The notes under the pieces: model-generated | Told to the model about the DNA's origin: nothing | Seen by the model: the letters and a program-made list of their open reading frames with translations, nothing else | Database searches by the model: none | Assembly: GCF_963678635.1 (NCBI RefSeq) | Contig: NC_087068.1 | Span: 31,498,318-31,562,317, forward strand | Length of the DNA: 64,000 nucleotides | Direction: 5' to 3' | Source: Symsagittifera roscoffensis | Taxonomy: Eukaryota > Xenacoelomorpha > Acoela > Convolutidae | In this document: piece after piece, positions 31,870 to 45,100 of the stretch | How the letters are laid out: every line of letters begins with the position of its first letter | How positions within the stretch are numbered: position 1 is the stretch's first letter | Program-made: the position numbers and the translations under genes

Positions 31870-32223
31870 TGCAATATCTGAACAAATGCAATACATGAAC
31901 CTAATCAATTCACATTTGATTTTTGTTAATTTTTTATCTTTTTTTTTTAAAAGTTTCAGCGTCAGATTGTTTTTGCGGCATTGTACAGTTCCTACCAAGC
32001 TTTTTGTTTTCTTACGGCATTGCACAGTTGTTACACCATTGTTATTTGCTTTTTTTTGGATCTGAACGACCTTGGAGGAATTTTTTTTGAGCTGCTGATT
32101 CTTCTCAAAACCACAAAATTTTACCGAAACTTGAGTTAAAAGCAAGCAAATTGTTACAGGTAAAAATGTTAACAGTTTTTAGCCATTCGATTTTTCAGGT
32201 GATAAAATTTGGGATCAACAGTA
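31870..32223. other. Intergenic, no gene seen
   Basis: T-rich DNA with a short diverged duplication (gcggcattgtacagttcctac near 31975 and acggcattgcacagttgttac near 32015). No recognisable coding sequence. Confidence 0.4.
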
Positions 32224-32464
32224 CACTCTCACAAATTTTTAATGACCTCAAGTTCCTGCAATGAGTTTCCATAGATAGTAATCAATTATCATGGATTTTC
32301 TTGGTCTGTCTACATAAAAATCTAAAAAGATCATAATGGGTTAAAAATCGTTAACAAAACAAATAAAAAAGAGATTGTTTTAATCCATTAAAATCAATTA
32401 TAATGAATTATAATGGATTGTAATACATCATAATGGATTATAGCAGATTTTTATGAGTAAGAGT
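32224..32464. repeat. Small AT-rich element with imperfect inverted ends
   Basis: The ends actctcacaaattttt and (reverse complement) actcttactcataaaaat are similar. The interior is made of taatggattataatgg / taatccattaaaatcaatta words. The same interior style fills 58536-59430 and, with aaatcgattt words, 48386-49340. It is probably a short non-autonomous element; no clear target duplication was found. Confidence 0.45.
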
Positions 32465-32539
32465 CTGGCTTTTTTAAAGCGCTGAAAATAAACATCCAAA
32501 ACTTGAACGTTGCAATAGATAAATTGTGTGTAGTTGTGT

Positions 32540-32857
32540 GTTGTGGGAAGGCAGATGGTTGGGGGAGTGAAGGTAGTTGGAGTGGGGTAGGTGGGAAGGA
32601 TTGGCGGGGGAAGGGGGGAGGGTTGACTAGGCGGGTGCACTATGCTTGGGGGGTGCGNNNNNNNNNNNNNNNNNNNNNNNNNNNNNNNNNNNNNNNNNNN
32701 NNNNNNNNNNNNNNNNNNNNNNNNNNNNNNNNNNNNNNNNNNNNNNNNNNNNNNNNNNNNNNNNNNNNNNNNNNNNNNNNNNNNNNNNNNNNNNNNNNNN
32801 NNNNNNNNNNNNNNNNNNNNNNNNNNNNNNNNNNNNNNNNNNNNNNNNNNNNNNNNN
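32540..32857. other. G-rich tract and 200-N assembly gap
   Basis: Bases 32540-32657 are strikingly G-rich with several runs of three or more G (ggcgggggaaggggggaggg), able to form G-quadruplexes. They stop at 200 Ns (32658-32857), a placeholder gap of unknown true length. The continuity and spacing of the two halves of the window rest on this join. Confidence 0.95.
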
Positions 32858-33639
32858 AAAAAACTAGTGGTAACATGGTAAGAAATAGCAGCAAAATAGA
32901 ATATATATTCCCGATAAATTTTATTTTTGTGATTCTGAGTTTTTATCTTTGCTCATTAACTTACAATGAGCAAAGATGAAAACTCAGTCACAAAATTAAA
33001 ATTTATTGAAAGTATATTTTTCTGTTTTTTCAATCTATTTCTATTTTCTATTTATTTATTCTATTTTTTCGATCATGCTTTGACTGAATTTATTTTTTCC
33101 GACCGTGGTGGGCTAATTTCAAGACCAAATTTCAAGATCAAATCTTCAATTTGTAAAATCGAAAAAGCCTAAGGCCAATGATGAAAAATACTCTCAGCTT
33201 AAATAAGATTCCTTTGTGAACCATTATGCACTTTTTACCAGAAAACAAGCTCAATTTTTTTGCTAATTTAAACAAGGATAGCCGGTTACTTTCAAAAGAA
33301 AGCAAAATATTTCGCACATTGTCTTTAAAAGTTAGTAATCATTAGTTAAAAAAAAATCTACAATAACTTAGTTTTTTTTCTGCCTGTTGTGATAAAAGGA
33401 TCTGACGAAAAACTATAATTTAGGCATATTTGATAGCAATATCAACAAACACGACAACAGTTTTTGAAAAAAAATCAGCGAGAAAAACAAACAAAAATAA
33501 TTAAAGTATTATCAAACCATTAAGTTTTTTTCTAAATTTTTCAAGTTTTTTTTGAGTTTTTGAAGTTGTTGATTCCAAAAACGGCATTAAAAGTCTTCAA
33601 AAATTAGTTTTTTTTCAATTAAACTCAAAACTAAAAATT

Positions 33640-36600
33640 ATTTTAAAATGGTTAATTTTAAACTGGTTTAGTCATAACACAGGGAATGTTTTCAAAAATT
33701 TTAAAAACTGTTCGAATCACAGTTTTATTTTGATATGTTTTTCAACTCCCTCCAATGGTTATTTGTGGTGGCTGATTTTTCGTGAAACAAGATAAGCCTA
33801 AAATACGCCCGAATACAAAGTTCCTCCCTACTTACAAAATCATCGGATCAAAAAATCTCAGTTCTTAGTTGTTTGTAGCTACGGTTACAAAGTCTTTTCT
33901 GCCTATTTTCCCCTCGACGTGCTTGAATTTATCAATAACAACCTTGCGAGGCCTGTCAACAATACATTTAGATAAATGTAAATTACTTTTTGGTAGGCCA
34001 AAAAAAGGTGGATTTGGTTGAGCAGAGAACATTCTTTGCTGGAAACTGAAAATTTGAGAAAAAATGCTTTGTTATTCAGAAATGAATATTATCAAACCCT
34101 ACATAAATTTGATTCAGAGGTTAATTTAAACGGCAATAGATTAACTTGGATCAAACAAAAATTGTTCAAACTCAATTTAATCGTTTTTCTTTCATCTAAA
34201 TTGTATTCAGTATTCATTGTCTTCGAGAAACTTTAAGAAAGTTTTCCACGCAAAGTTAGGCACCGCAAATAATCATCACAACGGGTGGATTGATCTGTCA
34301 AATGAAAGCAATGAAATTAAAACTGGGTTTGAAGAAAACTGGTTCAAATTTTCCAGCACTTAAAGATAAATTTTAAACTCAATATAGGAAGATAGGAAGA
34401 TTATAACGATTATAACAATATTTCGAGTTGTTGGTCAAAAAAATGAAATGCGTGAATATGAAATGCAACAAAGATCTATCTCGATCAACTGAAAGAATTG
34501 ACTAAATCCACAGGGGATTCTAACTAAATAAGGAAAGAGGAAAGAAGAAACTGAAAAATTCAAGGTTGCCTTCGATATTTGAAGCTTCAAGCAAACTGTT
34601 TTTGTTTTCAGGAAAAGTCTATAACACTTTTAGCTCTCAAGTTTGACCTTTTTGTGGTTTAAATTTTGGTTTTTTTACGTTAAGTTCATTTCTTATGTTA
34701 CAATGAAGACAAACTTGTTTTTTTTTAAATTTTATCTGATTGCGTTGTTCAGATTCCGTTTTTAAGAATCAATGAACAGGCTCAAAATTACCTAGTCATT
34801 TATTGACTTTTTGATTTTTTTTAGGTTCAGTTCATTTTTTTGTTGAAAGGAAGGCAAGCTCCACAATCGAATTGCAAATTTCAGGAAAAAGTTGATCGAA
34901 TTCTAGTTTCAAAATTGGAATTCATTTTTCGGATTTCCCAGCAAAATAAACGGTTCAAGCTCAAATTTACTTTTTCATGTATTAATTTTTGATTCTTTTT
35001 TTAAGTTCGTTTGATTTTTTTGTTAAAAGGAAGGCAAACTCCATTTTGGATCAGCGAAAGTGTAAAGGGCATGAAAAAAGTGATCGACTTCTAATTTCGA
35101 AAATTGAATTTATTTATCAGATTTTCAAACAAAAATTACAATTAAATTATTGAACCGAACCAATTTTCCTAAATGGGTTATTTTAATAAAACAATTGTAA
35201 ATCATAAATTATTCATGAAATTCGAAGTGCTTTGAGGCCAGCTTTTTTGGAAATTCACCTTTCAGATTCAATTTTCCTATTGATCCAGTCTTTTCAAAAT
35301 TATAAAATTTTATTGCAAAAATGTCTGACATAAACTTTTCTTGAACTGAAAAGAGCTCTAAAGTGAGCATTACTTTATAATTTGAAAGTTGAAAAGTTTT
35401 CAAATTTAGTTTTTTTCTGTTCTCTGACTTCATTGACTCTTTATCCAACTGTCTATTGGCTATCTTGTAGAATAATTTATCAAACAATCAAACAAAAATC
35501 AATTTTTACTTTAAACAACAATCATTCAAAAATTTTATATACGCTCGAAATCAAGTCGAAAATTTTTTTTTGTTTTCAAGCTGTATTTTTTACTGTTTTG
35601 TCTCGGTTTCAATTTTTGATTTCTTGTAAGTTCAGTTCTTTTCATTTGTTGAAAGGAAGGGAAGCTACAAATTTGATGAGCAAAAGTTTGAAAGTCACTA
35701 AAATTTTGTCACTTCTATTTTGAAATTGGATTCAAATTGAAGGTTTTTGACTTTTGGCTTATTTTTAAACGTTTTTTAAGCCTGTGAAACTTAAGTGAAA
35801 CATCGCCATCGCTCAGCAAAAGTTTAATTTCAAGGCAACAAAAAACCTGAATGACTCGTAGTTTTATTAGGAGATTTAAAAGAAGTTTATTCTCAAAACA
35901 GTGTCAAACTCAATTTGTGTTTTAAAATCAGAGATTTGTTCAGCCATATAATTTCAAAGTCAAAGAACATAGTGAGACTCTTATAGATCGTGATGTTTTT
36001 GTTTATTGTTTTTTGTGCCCTCTGCTTAAGAACTACATGCGCCCCCAAACCGCAAGCAACCAGAACGGATTACGGTGAGCCTCGAAAATCTGATCAATCG
36101 GTTGAGAGACGGAGACGTCTTTCTTCGCCTCCGCTCCCCTAACGTACGCGACAAGTGGAGTGCGCAGAGTTCTATACGATTTCTAGTATTACAAAAAAAA
36201 TGTTTCTGATCCTGCTTTCCGTTTTTTGTTCTCAAAACAGTGTCAATCTCAATTTTCTTATAATTCAAAGAAATTTAAAGCCATATGTTTTCAAGAATTG
36301 ATGAACGCAGTGAAGATTTTTTGATAGGTGGTAATTATTTAGCTAAATAGTTTTTTTCTGGAAAAGTTTTTTGAAAATTTGAGTTTTTGCGGATCGAATT
36401 TAAGGTTTCTTGTAAAACAAACTCAGCTATCGATCAGCAAAAAGTTCAAATTTTCAAAAAGTAATCTTTTCTAGTTTCGAAAGTGTATTTTTTTTTTAAA
36501 ATTTACCAGCGGAACAAAAAAAACTCATTTAGTTGTTTTATCATCCAGATGCGCGTTAATTTATGTTCATTTTACGCGTTTTTAATTAAGAAAAATACCT

Positions 36601-39600
36601 TTGAACCATATACAATTGTTGCATAGTTTTTGTTCCATTTTCGAAGAAAGTGCAGAATATTTGTGCTTTGGTGTGGTTCATTCTATTTAGTAAGAATTCG
36701 ATGATGGATATCATAGATTTAGCAAAAAAAAGTTAGATGCACTAAACATTTTCGAATTGCTTTCGAACGTATAAAGTTATTTTGCCTGCAAATTCTTCTT
36801 GTAAAATTCTAATATCTTGAATGTTGCCAATTTTGGTTATGTTCTGGGCTAATTTATGTGCATTGCGAAAAAATTATTTATAATGATGAATGCATTAAGC
36901 GAATCAACCATGCCTTGTGAGACAAAATTACTCCAAACAGACTTGAGGCAACTTGATTGATGGTTATTTTTTTCAACTACTCAAATTTTCCCAGTTGATG
37001 TCTGATGTTGTAGATAACTTAAACTTATTTTTCCCAATCTCAAAGAAACTAACGGAAAATTTCATTAATGATCGGATGCTTTCGTCTCTGGCCAATGTCC
37101 AATGATTCAAATTTCACTGACCGTTTTTAACAAGTTTTTGATGCCATCGAAGATATGAATGTCTTGAACTTTAAAAAAATTTCCTCGAGAATTTAGAAAG
37201 AAAATGTGCTTGTTTTTTAGAAACTGTAGAGCGATATAAACATAGATAGCAATTGATAATTTTCAGGCACCGATGATCGTAGAGATTGCTCTGAAATGGG
37301 TTGTGATAATTTTTTTCATGAAAAGTCTGTAAAAACTTTCATTTTTTGCGATTTGACTTTTGATTTCTTTCTAAGTTCAGTTAAACTTGTTGTTAGTGGG
37401 ACCATTAACTCCACTAAAAAACTGAAAAAATGTAAGAGTTACGAAAAAAGTGACCGACTTGAAGATTCCAACGGGGATTTTTTATTTCAGATTTCCCAGC
37501 GGGATAAAAAAAACTTAACTATTGATCCAATTTTCTCAATTTGACTCATTTGTTGGTCTTGATGGTTTTTTTGTTTGTCTTTTGTTTGACGTTCAGAAAA
37601 AAGTCTGAACAGTTGGGGTTTGACTTTTGATTTTTTTCAAAATTCAAATAGTTTGCTTTATTCGAAAGATTTCTTTGTATTATTGATTTAAGTCAAATTT
37701 GATTAGATCCTCTAAATCACAAAGCGTTAAAGTCAATTTTTTTCTCTGAAATTCGGAACTTTCACTTGAGACTCTTACATAGAAATGATAACTTTTTGGT
37801 CCTTTTTTTTCTATGTTTTCTTGCGTTCATTACTCTTTTCCAATCTTCGAGTGGCTATCTTATGATGAAGAATTCAGTCGAAAGAGCAGGTCGTGCGAAT
37901 CTTCTTTAGGCAAGCGGCAGTTCCCTAGTTTTTGAAGACAAAATGTTTTCTGTAGACAATATCCAATTTTTGAAATCTTGACCATTTGTTGGAAATTTTT
38001 GACTTTTTCTCAAAGAATACTGTGCGAAAACTGAGATTAAGGGTGTAATCGAGGACATAGGTGCAAGGAGTTTTCTCTGTGTAGCGGTTAACCTTAAGTT
38101 TTTGTCTAGGTTAGAGTAGGTAGACGATCGAGTAGGTTCTTTTAACAGGGCAAAAAATTTTTAAACTATAAAAATGTGATCAGGTTTTGATTTTTTTTGT
38201 TTTCACCAAGAAACGCAAAATTTTTTTATAAAATGACATTTGTTAGTTTCTGATTTCAATTCAGTTTAATTTGAATGAAAAAATGCAAACTCTTGTAAAT
38301 AAGTATGAAAGAAAAATTGGCGCAAAACAATTTAAAAAACTCAAATTCAGAATTTTGTTTCTTAATTTGAGTTCTCGCCGTTTACTCTGATTTATGTTCA
38401 TGTTCAGTTAATTGACTATGTTACAAGCAAGGCAACTTTCCTAATCGAACAGTAAAAAGTAAAACTCACAATTCTTACTCAAATTGGAGTTTCGAAAGTG
38501 GATTTTAATTTCAAGTCTTACTGCGGAATAAAACATCAAGAGCCAATTTCATCTAGTTAGTTTAACTGTTAGTTTTACAATCAGTATATTCTTGAAACTC
38601 AAAGAACTTAACCTGAAGTCATGCAACTACTTCTTGCAAAAGGGAAAACATTTCACAAAGGAGCCGAAGAAAACCTGGAACTTCGAATATCTTGCGATTC
38701 AACACAATTGTAGCATAACAGGCTATCCGATATAAAATAGAGATAAAAACTGACAAAATTTTTGATTTTCAAAAACTTTTCGAAATTGAACTTAAAATTT
38801 TTAGCAAAAATAGTGTGATTTTATCATGAGTTAAATTCCTTTCAAAAAATCCAAAATAGGGTTATTGGATGCTAAATTACCATCAAAAAAAATTTATAAT
38901 GCGGCAACGAAGCCGAGAGTTCTGCATATGTTGAACATGAACAAAGAGCAGACATATGTTGAGCTGAACAAAACAAATTTTGTCCGAGAAAAAAACTCGC
39001 AAAAAAATTAAATCAAGTCATCTCAAAACATGTCCATAAAAATTGTTTAATGCTCAGTAAGCCAAATACAAGAGTAATACAAGCCGAAACGTTAGGAGCC
39101 GAATAACGGGAAAGCTTAAAAAAAATGAAGAAAAAAAATGTAAACTGAGATTGGAAATCGTAAAATTACAACCAATGCAAGAAACAAATTTTTCGAAATT
39201 CCATTTTAAATTAAAAGCGCTCAAAACTATTCTGTTAGTTGACCAAAACAATTGGAAACATTCACCGACCTACAGAAACTTCGATAAAATTTTCAAGGTT
39301 TCCTTGAATTCATGAGTGCTTGACCCCATTCTTAAGATTCGATGAAAGTAGCGAAGGTTCTTATATAGTTCCTGATGACTTTCTTCCGTTTATTTTTTTT
39401 AGAAAAAGTCTTAATAGTTGTTCAGGCTCAATTTTGTTTGCCCAGCGCTTCAACATTTTTTCGTTTGATTTTGTTCTTTGAATCTTTTCCAACTGTCGGT
39501 TGGCTATTTTTTTAGGCAATTACGCGCTCCTATCGAAAAAGCAAACACCGCAAAATCAGGTAATTTATTTAAGTGCCGAAAGTTGACTGTTGTTTTATAG

Positions 39601-40230
39601 ATTTTACAATAGAATGAAAAATCACCTGATAACTAATTTTGCAATTTGGGATTAGCGCTTTCGCAATCAATATTTGCTTTTGCAAAGTGAACTAATCTCA
39701 AAATGTTCTAATTGTTTTTTATATCGAGGGAGGTTTTAAAATTTGACCATACTCGAACACAATAGTTTGAGTCCAGCTCAAACTCAAACACGGTAACCAT
39801 TTATAAAAGCGGAAATTATGCAAAAAAAAACACGAACAACGATTGATTTCAAAATTTTTTATCACATTTAGCAGCAGAATGTCAGAATACTTTGCTAAAA
39901 GAAAGGTAAAGAACGCTATTGACAAATGAAAAATTATATGACACCAAGAAAGTGAAAAAGTTCTACTGATCGCAGATAAAAAAATATAAATTTAATAAAC
40001 TTAAATTGATATTGTTTTCGCAAAAATGACAAATTTTTTTTATCATTGTTTCTGTTTTCTTTAGTTCACTTACATCTTTCCTCAAGGATTCTTCGTTTTC
40101 AGTTATATAGTTGCAGTTGAGTTCAAAAGAAGCGTTTAAGTCTTTCATTTTCAAAACTCAACAGTAAGTCGAATTTCACAGTGGAATAAAAAAAAGAGTT
40201 GGAGTGTTTTTTTTAAATAAAAAGACCCAA
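33640..40230. repeat. Region built from degenerate copies of repeat family R2
   Basis: No gene was recognised in this AT-rich stretch. A recurring signature, ccagcggaataaaaaaa, appears near 34937, 36505, 37495, 38519 and 40175. It is often preceded by a block with aagttcagttcatttttttg...gaaaggaaggcaagct. A further word, caactgt..gttggctat, recurs near 35448, 37848 and 39497. A segment near 33660-33840 is related in reverse orientation to 55480-55720. These are probably old copies of one non-autonomous element; borders could not be drawn. Confidence 0.5.
36026..36180. other. GC-rich island of unknown nature
   Basis: About 150 bases (cgcccccaaaccgcaagc ... acgtacgcgacaagtggag) are far richer in G+C than everything around them. 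No tRNA, 5S rRNA or snRNA features were recognised. An 80-codon open frame on the minus strand (36026-36268) spans it but resembles no known protein. It may be a fragment of a mobile element or an unrecognised RNA gene. Confidence 0.4.
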
Positions 40231-42130
40231 ACATAATAGAGTAAAAAACCATTAAAAAACCCAACCATTTCAGAGTCTGAAAGCGTGAAGGAGATAAATT
40301 TTTTTAACAAAAAAACTGATAATAATAAACATTCAGAAAACAAAAAACAAAAAATATTTACGGTTTTTTGAACTCATTGACATTTCCAAGCTTTTTTGAC
40401 CATGTTCCGATTGTCGTGTTTTACCAATCGAATTAATTAGTTGAAAACTTTTGGTTGAATTATTAGCCAAAACTAGGAAATTGAAAATTTTCAAGACTTT
40501 CAAAGTTAAAGACTTTTTTACTCTTCATTTAAAATTGACATATCTTGTTTCTATCTTGAGACACTTGAAAATTTTCCAATGATCAAATTATTATATTTGT
40601 AATTGATTACCCAGGATAAACTGTTGTTTTTTTAAACAAGTTTAATGGAAACTTTCTATAAAAATTGATATACCTAATAAGTATGATATCAAAACAGTGA
40701 TCTCAAAACTTTTTTTTAAAAAAATGGTAACTCATCACCATGTTTTTGCTTTACATGCTACATCAGCCAAAAAAGTCCTTTTTTGTTTATTTGATTTAAT
40801 TATTTAAATTTTGTTCAGTTTTTTCTGCAACATGAATTCATTTTTCATGATGTGAGTTTGGTAGAAAAGATTTGTAGACTGTCAATATTCAACAATAGGT
40901 TGTTCTGCGTCGATTGTTGTTGTTCTAATGTTATATTTTGTTTCTCATTGATCTTTCCATAAAAACTGTGGTAATGTACGCAAAACATTCTCATAAGAAA
41001 AGTTTTTTTTTTCAAAATGACTTCGGGAGCAATAACGAGTTTCGATGTTTGAATGATCGTATTGAAGACACTTACAAAGGTTGAGTTGTTTTTAAGGTTT
41101 GAAGATTTGAATATCCTGTCTTTTTCCAATCATATTCATCTGTTGAAAAGAAAACAAATTTGTTTTGCGGAGAGCGATGTGTAACTTACGCAAGAAAAGA
41201 TTGTCTTTTCATGAAATAGCTGATTTTTGTTAGAACTGCAGACGGACATATTTAACATACTTTGCGACTACTATACATTAAAAATTTCCGTTATTCTGGG
41301 GTATCTTGAACTGGAACATACTTTATACAGAAAAAGTTCGGAAAACTTTAGAAAGACTAGTTCGGAAGATTTTAGAAAGACTACTTCATGGACCTTAATG
41401 TTATTTTTTTATAATAAATATTATATCAGAAACAAAATAACCTCTATTTTCATATTGAGTCTTTGCGAAATCAAAGGACAACGGAAACGAGTTTTACCTT
41501 GATCCAAATATGGCATTTTTTACCAGCAGAACACAAATTCCGATCAATGTTTCTAATTTTGAACTGTAACTATAACTTCGTCTCACTTGCAGAACACTGT
41601 AACTTCTGAATGCAATATTTTACCTATAATTATCGAAACAATTTTGATGCAATTTCAAAAACACTTTAACTAAAAATTTAACGTCAAGCTGTATACATTT
41701 ATAAATCCATCCCGAGCAATTCTGATTAATTGATATCTATTTCAAATCGTGCCTATTTTTTCGGCACTCTTTAAATTAAGTTTTATCCAATCGTTTTCAC
41801 TCAGGTTTTTTTTGGAATTACAAAAAAAAAATGTTTAAACACCAAAAAATAGCTTGAGGATTCGTTTTGGGGCAACTGTTTCCGTGAGCTTGCATCGAAA
41901 GAAAGATTTTTGTTTTTAGCTCAATGCTCTTTTTCTACAACAAAACAGGTCAGAATTTTTTTCTGGTTTAAAAGTACTGTTTTATTTCTCTGAGTTATTT
42001 AACTCATGCTGTTTCAAACAAAAATAAACTCATTACTTTGTTTTCAAAAGAAAATACACGAGGAAGTTGCAAATTTGGTTGTATTTTCATGAAAAATCTA
42101 ATGTTTAGAAAAAAAATTTCACCAACCTCA
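40231..42130. other. Intergenic, no gene seen
   Basis: AT-rich with only short open frames. A short tandem (ttcggaagattttagaaagact type, about 24 bp, roughly 2.5 copies) lies near 41337-41390. Confidence 0.4.
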
Positions 42131-42149
42131 AATTTTTTTCATGAAAATT

Positions 42150-45100
42150 ATAAAATGTTTTCGTTTTGTTTCGGATCATGGAGTTCAGCTGCGGTTTTTG
42201 TCTAAACGATACGCCAAGAAGCAGAAATTGATTGATCGCTTGTTGAAAACACATCAAATCAACGCCAAGAAGATTATATCGGCTAATTATGAGTGTGGAG
42301 TTTGCACAACAAGTTTTTCACAATGATCGAACGTTTTTCGCCATATATGAGACATTCACAATAGACAAATTCAAGGAAATGCGTTTATTGCTCTCAAGTG
42401 TTCGGCTGTCGCTAAAACTTGCAAGAACATAATGCCTCTACCCACAATCTCGTTCGAAAACAAAACAGATATAAGAAGTTTTTTTTTCAGTCGTATTGAT
42501 TGGATATTTGCTAGCAATTGGACCTAACAGCTGTAATGGATTCGTGAAGGAGCAAAATTCAATCGATTTTATATGAAAATCTCTCGTGCTGGGCGAATCG
42601 AAAATTAAATTTTCAAATTATGCCTAATGAATTAAACCAGTTGATGAAAAGAAAGTTTCGTGTCATGCAAGCAGCAATTCAAAATCTACTTTTATCGAGT
42701 TGACGGATGACGACTACTTTGAAATGTTTGATCAAATTGTCAGTACATTGTAAATTTTTCGTTGTAGTTGAAACGGCTTCGTTGTTAAAAATCTAGAGCA
42801 CCTGCATATAAACATCAACAAATACAAGCCGATTAAAGACAGCTCTTAAGTTTCAACGCCCGCAATCATGAAAAACAACCATTTTTAATGAATATTAAAA
42901 ACAAAGACCAGGAGTGTTTTGCGTATTCAATCCTAGCAGCGATGACTACTCTTTCTACACATAACAAGCAGGAACCTAAACCATAAACAAAAAATTTACA
43001 TCAACTTAATTTAGATGGCGTTGATTTTCCGATGTCATTAAACCTCATAACAAATTTTGTGAAGGACAGCAACTTCGCACTAAACGTTTTTGGTCTTGAA
43101 AACAACCAAATAGTTCCCCTGTTCTTGTCAAAAAAGAACGTGAAAAGAATCAACTCTCTGCTCATCAGTGATGGGATCGAGTTTCCTTATTGTCTAATAA
43201 TTAAGTTCAATGCTTTCATGACTCTTTAACACGAAATGAGCTCTAATCGAACAAAGTTCTACGAACGCTGTCTTTATGGCTTCTTCTCAAATAAATTATA
43301 AGGGGACGATTTGAAACTTTGTGGACAGCATGATGCGGTATCATTTAAAATGCTAGCAGATGGTTCATCTATTAGCTTTCAAAACAGGTATAAGTCTTCA
43401 ATAAGCCCAGTTGCCAGTTTTGCTGACACAGAAGCTTTGTGTAGAAAACGCGTAACCTGCAAATCAGTAGGTTGACGACCAAACTAGAAGATGAAATAGT
43501 TTTCTTCTTTGGCGTTGTTCCAGTTAATCGATTTACGAGCAGGAACCTAAACCATAAACAAAAAAGTTACATCAATTTAATTTAGATGGCGTTGATTTTC
43601 CGATGTCCTTAAGCCTCATAACAAATTTTGTGAAGAACAGCAACTTCGCACTAAACGTTTTTGGTCTAACGTTTCGGATCATGGACAAATTGAAGTCTTC
43701 GTGGTGGTCTTAAATGACAAATTGAAGTCTTCGTGGTGGTCTCAATAGAATTGTGGTGAAATGGTGTATGAAATAGTTACCAAAGCAAAACAGTATCTAA
43801 AAGTATCGCAAACTCTTTTGAATGGATTCGCATTTAAACCAAAGAGTTGTCAATGGCGAAGCAAAAACTTAACCGACTTGAAGTCTTTGACAGCGAGCGA
43901 CCAAATCTGTATTCAACAAGAAGTTTCAGCTCTATTTGTCAAAGAGACCTTTTGAATGACAAAATTGTCCATCATGACCATGCTAGCGGTGAAGTATACG
44001 GATTGGCTCACAATGAGTGCAATCTGAAATTAAGATTTTTTTCGCCATAAGCTGAACTTAGGCCTTTACACCAATCTTTTTTTCTTTTCACAACTTGAGC
44101 AGATACAACTCACACAATCAAATCTTAAATTTTGCTCTAAAAGACGAAATATACTGATTGTACCCTGTACATACAAAAAATATACATTATCAGCTTGCAC
44201 GTACCCGTTGTCAAATACATGAACAAAAATGGTGAGAAAAAAGAAAAAATTTGAAGAAAGAGGTTTTTGGAGAGGTTTCGTTTCTTACCGACAATTTGGA
44301 CAATCTTTTCAAATCTTTGAGATAAACTGATTACAAAATTATGGAGGAAGCATTCTCTCATGCAGAACGGAATTTATTTCTCTTCTTAAATAGAAGCAGA
44401 AACAAAACTTCCCCAGTTTGGCCCTCTTTGAACGAATGTTTTATCAAGACGGATTGATGTGACTAAACTCAGGTGTTGATTTAGCCAATAAAATCTGAAA
44501 TAGTTTTAATTACCAGAAAAAAGTTGATTATCATGACCTCTACCTCAAAAGTGATGTAATACTGCTTGCAGACGTGTTCGAAAAATTCAGATGTCTTCTC
44601 AAGGAGATTTATGATTTTAACTCTTGTCATTATGATTCAGTCCCAAACATTCCGTGGGATGCCAAGCTAAAATCTACTGGTGTTGAATAAAAACATCTGA
44701 CTGATATTGACAAGCTACTTTTCACTGAGAAGTTGATTCGTGGTGGTCTCAATAGAATTGTGGAAAAATGTTGTATGAAAGCTAATAATTATTATCTGTC
44801 CTATTTTCACGATGAAAAACTTTCAACTAACGGCTTGCTCTTGGACGTTGTGAATCTATACGGAGGAATGATGAGAAAAAACTGCCTGTAGGAAGTTTCA
44901 AATGTGAGATGAAAAGCTGCAACAATTTTTGGATACACCTGAACCAAAAAAACTGTGGGAGACGCTGTACTACAAAACTGATATTATTTGCCACTATTCG
45001 GGGTTTAAATTTTTTGTTCAACAAAGACTCTTAACTAACAAATTAACAAAAACTCTTCAATTTTATCAGTCTGGTTTTTTGTGCCTTATACTGACATGAA

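Noticed and set aside
32503-32979. Open frames spanning the N gap
   Set aside because: Undetermined bases create artificial open frames.
34018-34236. Possible small gene (72 codons)
   Set aside because: No recognisable motif and no flanking promoter or poly(A) context; it lies within degenerate repeats.
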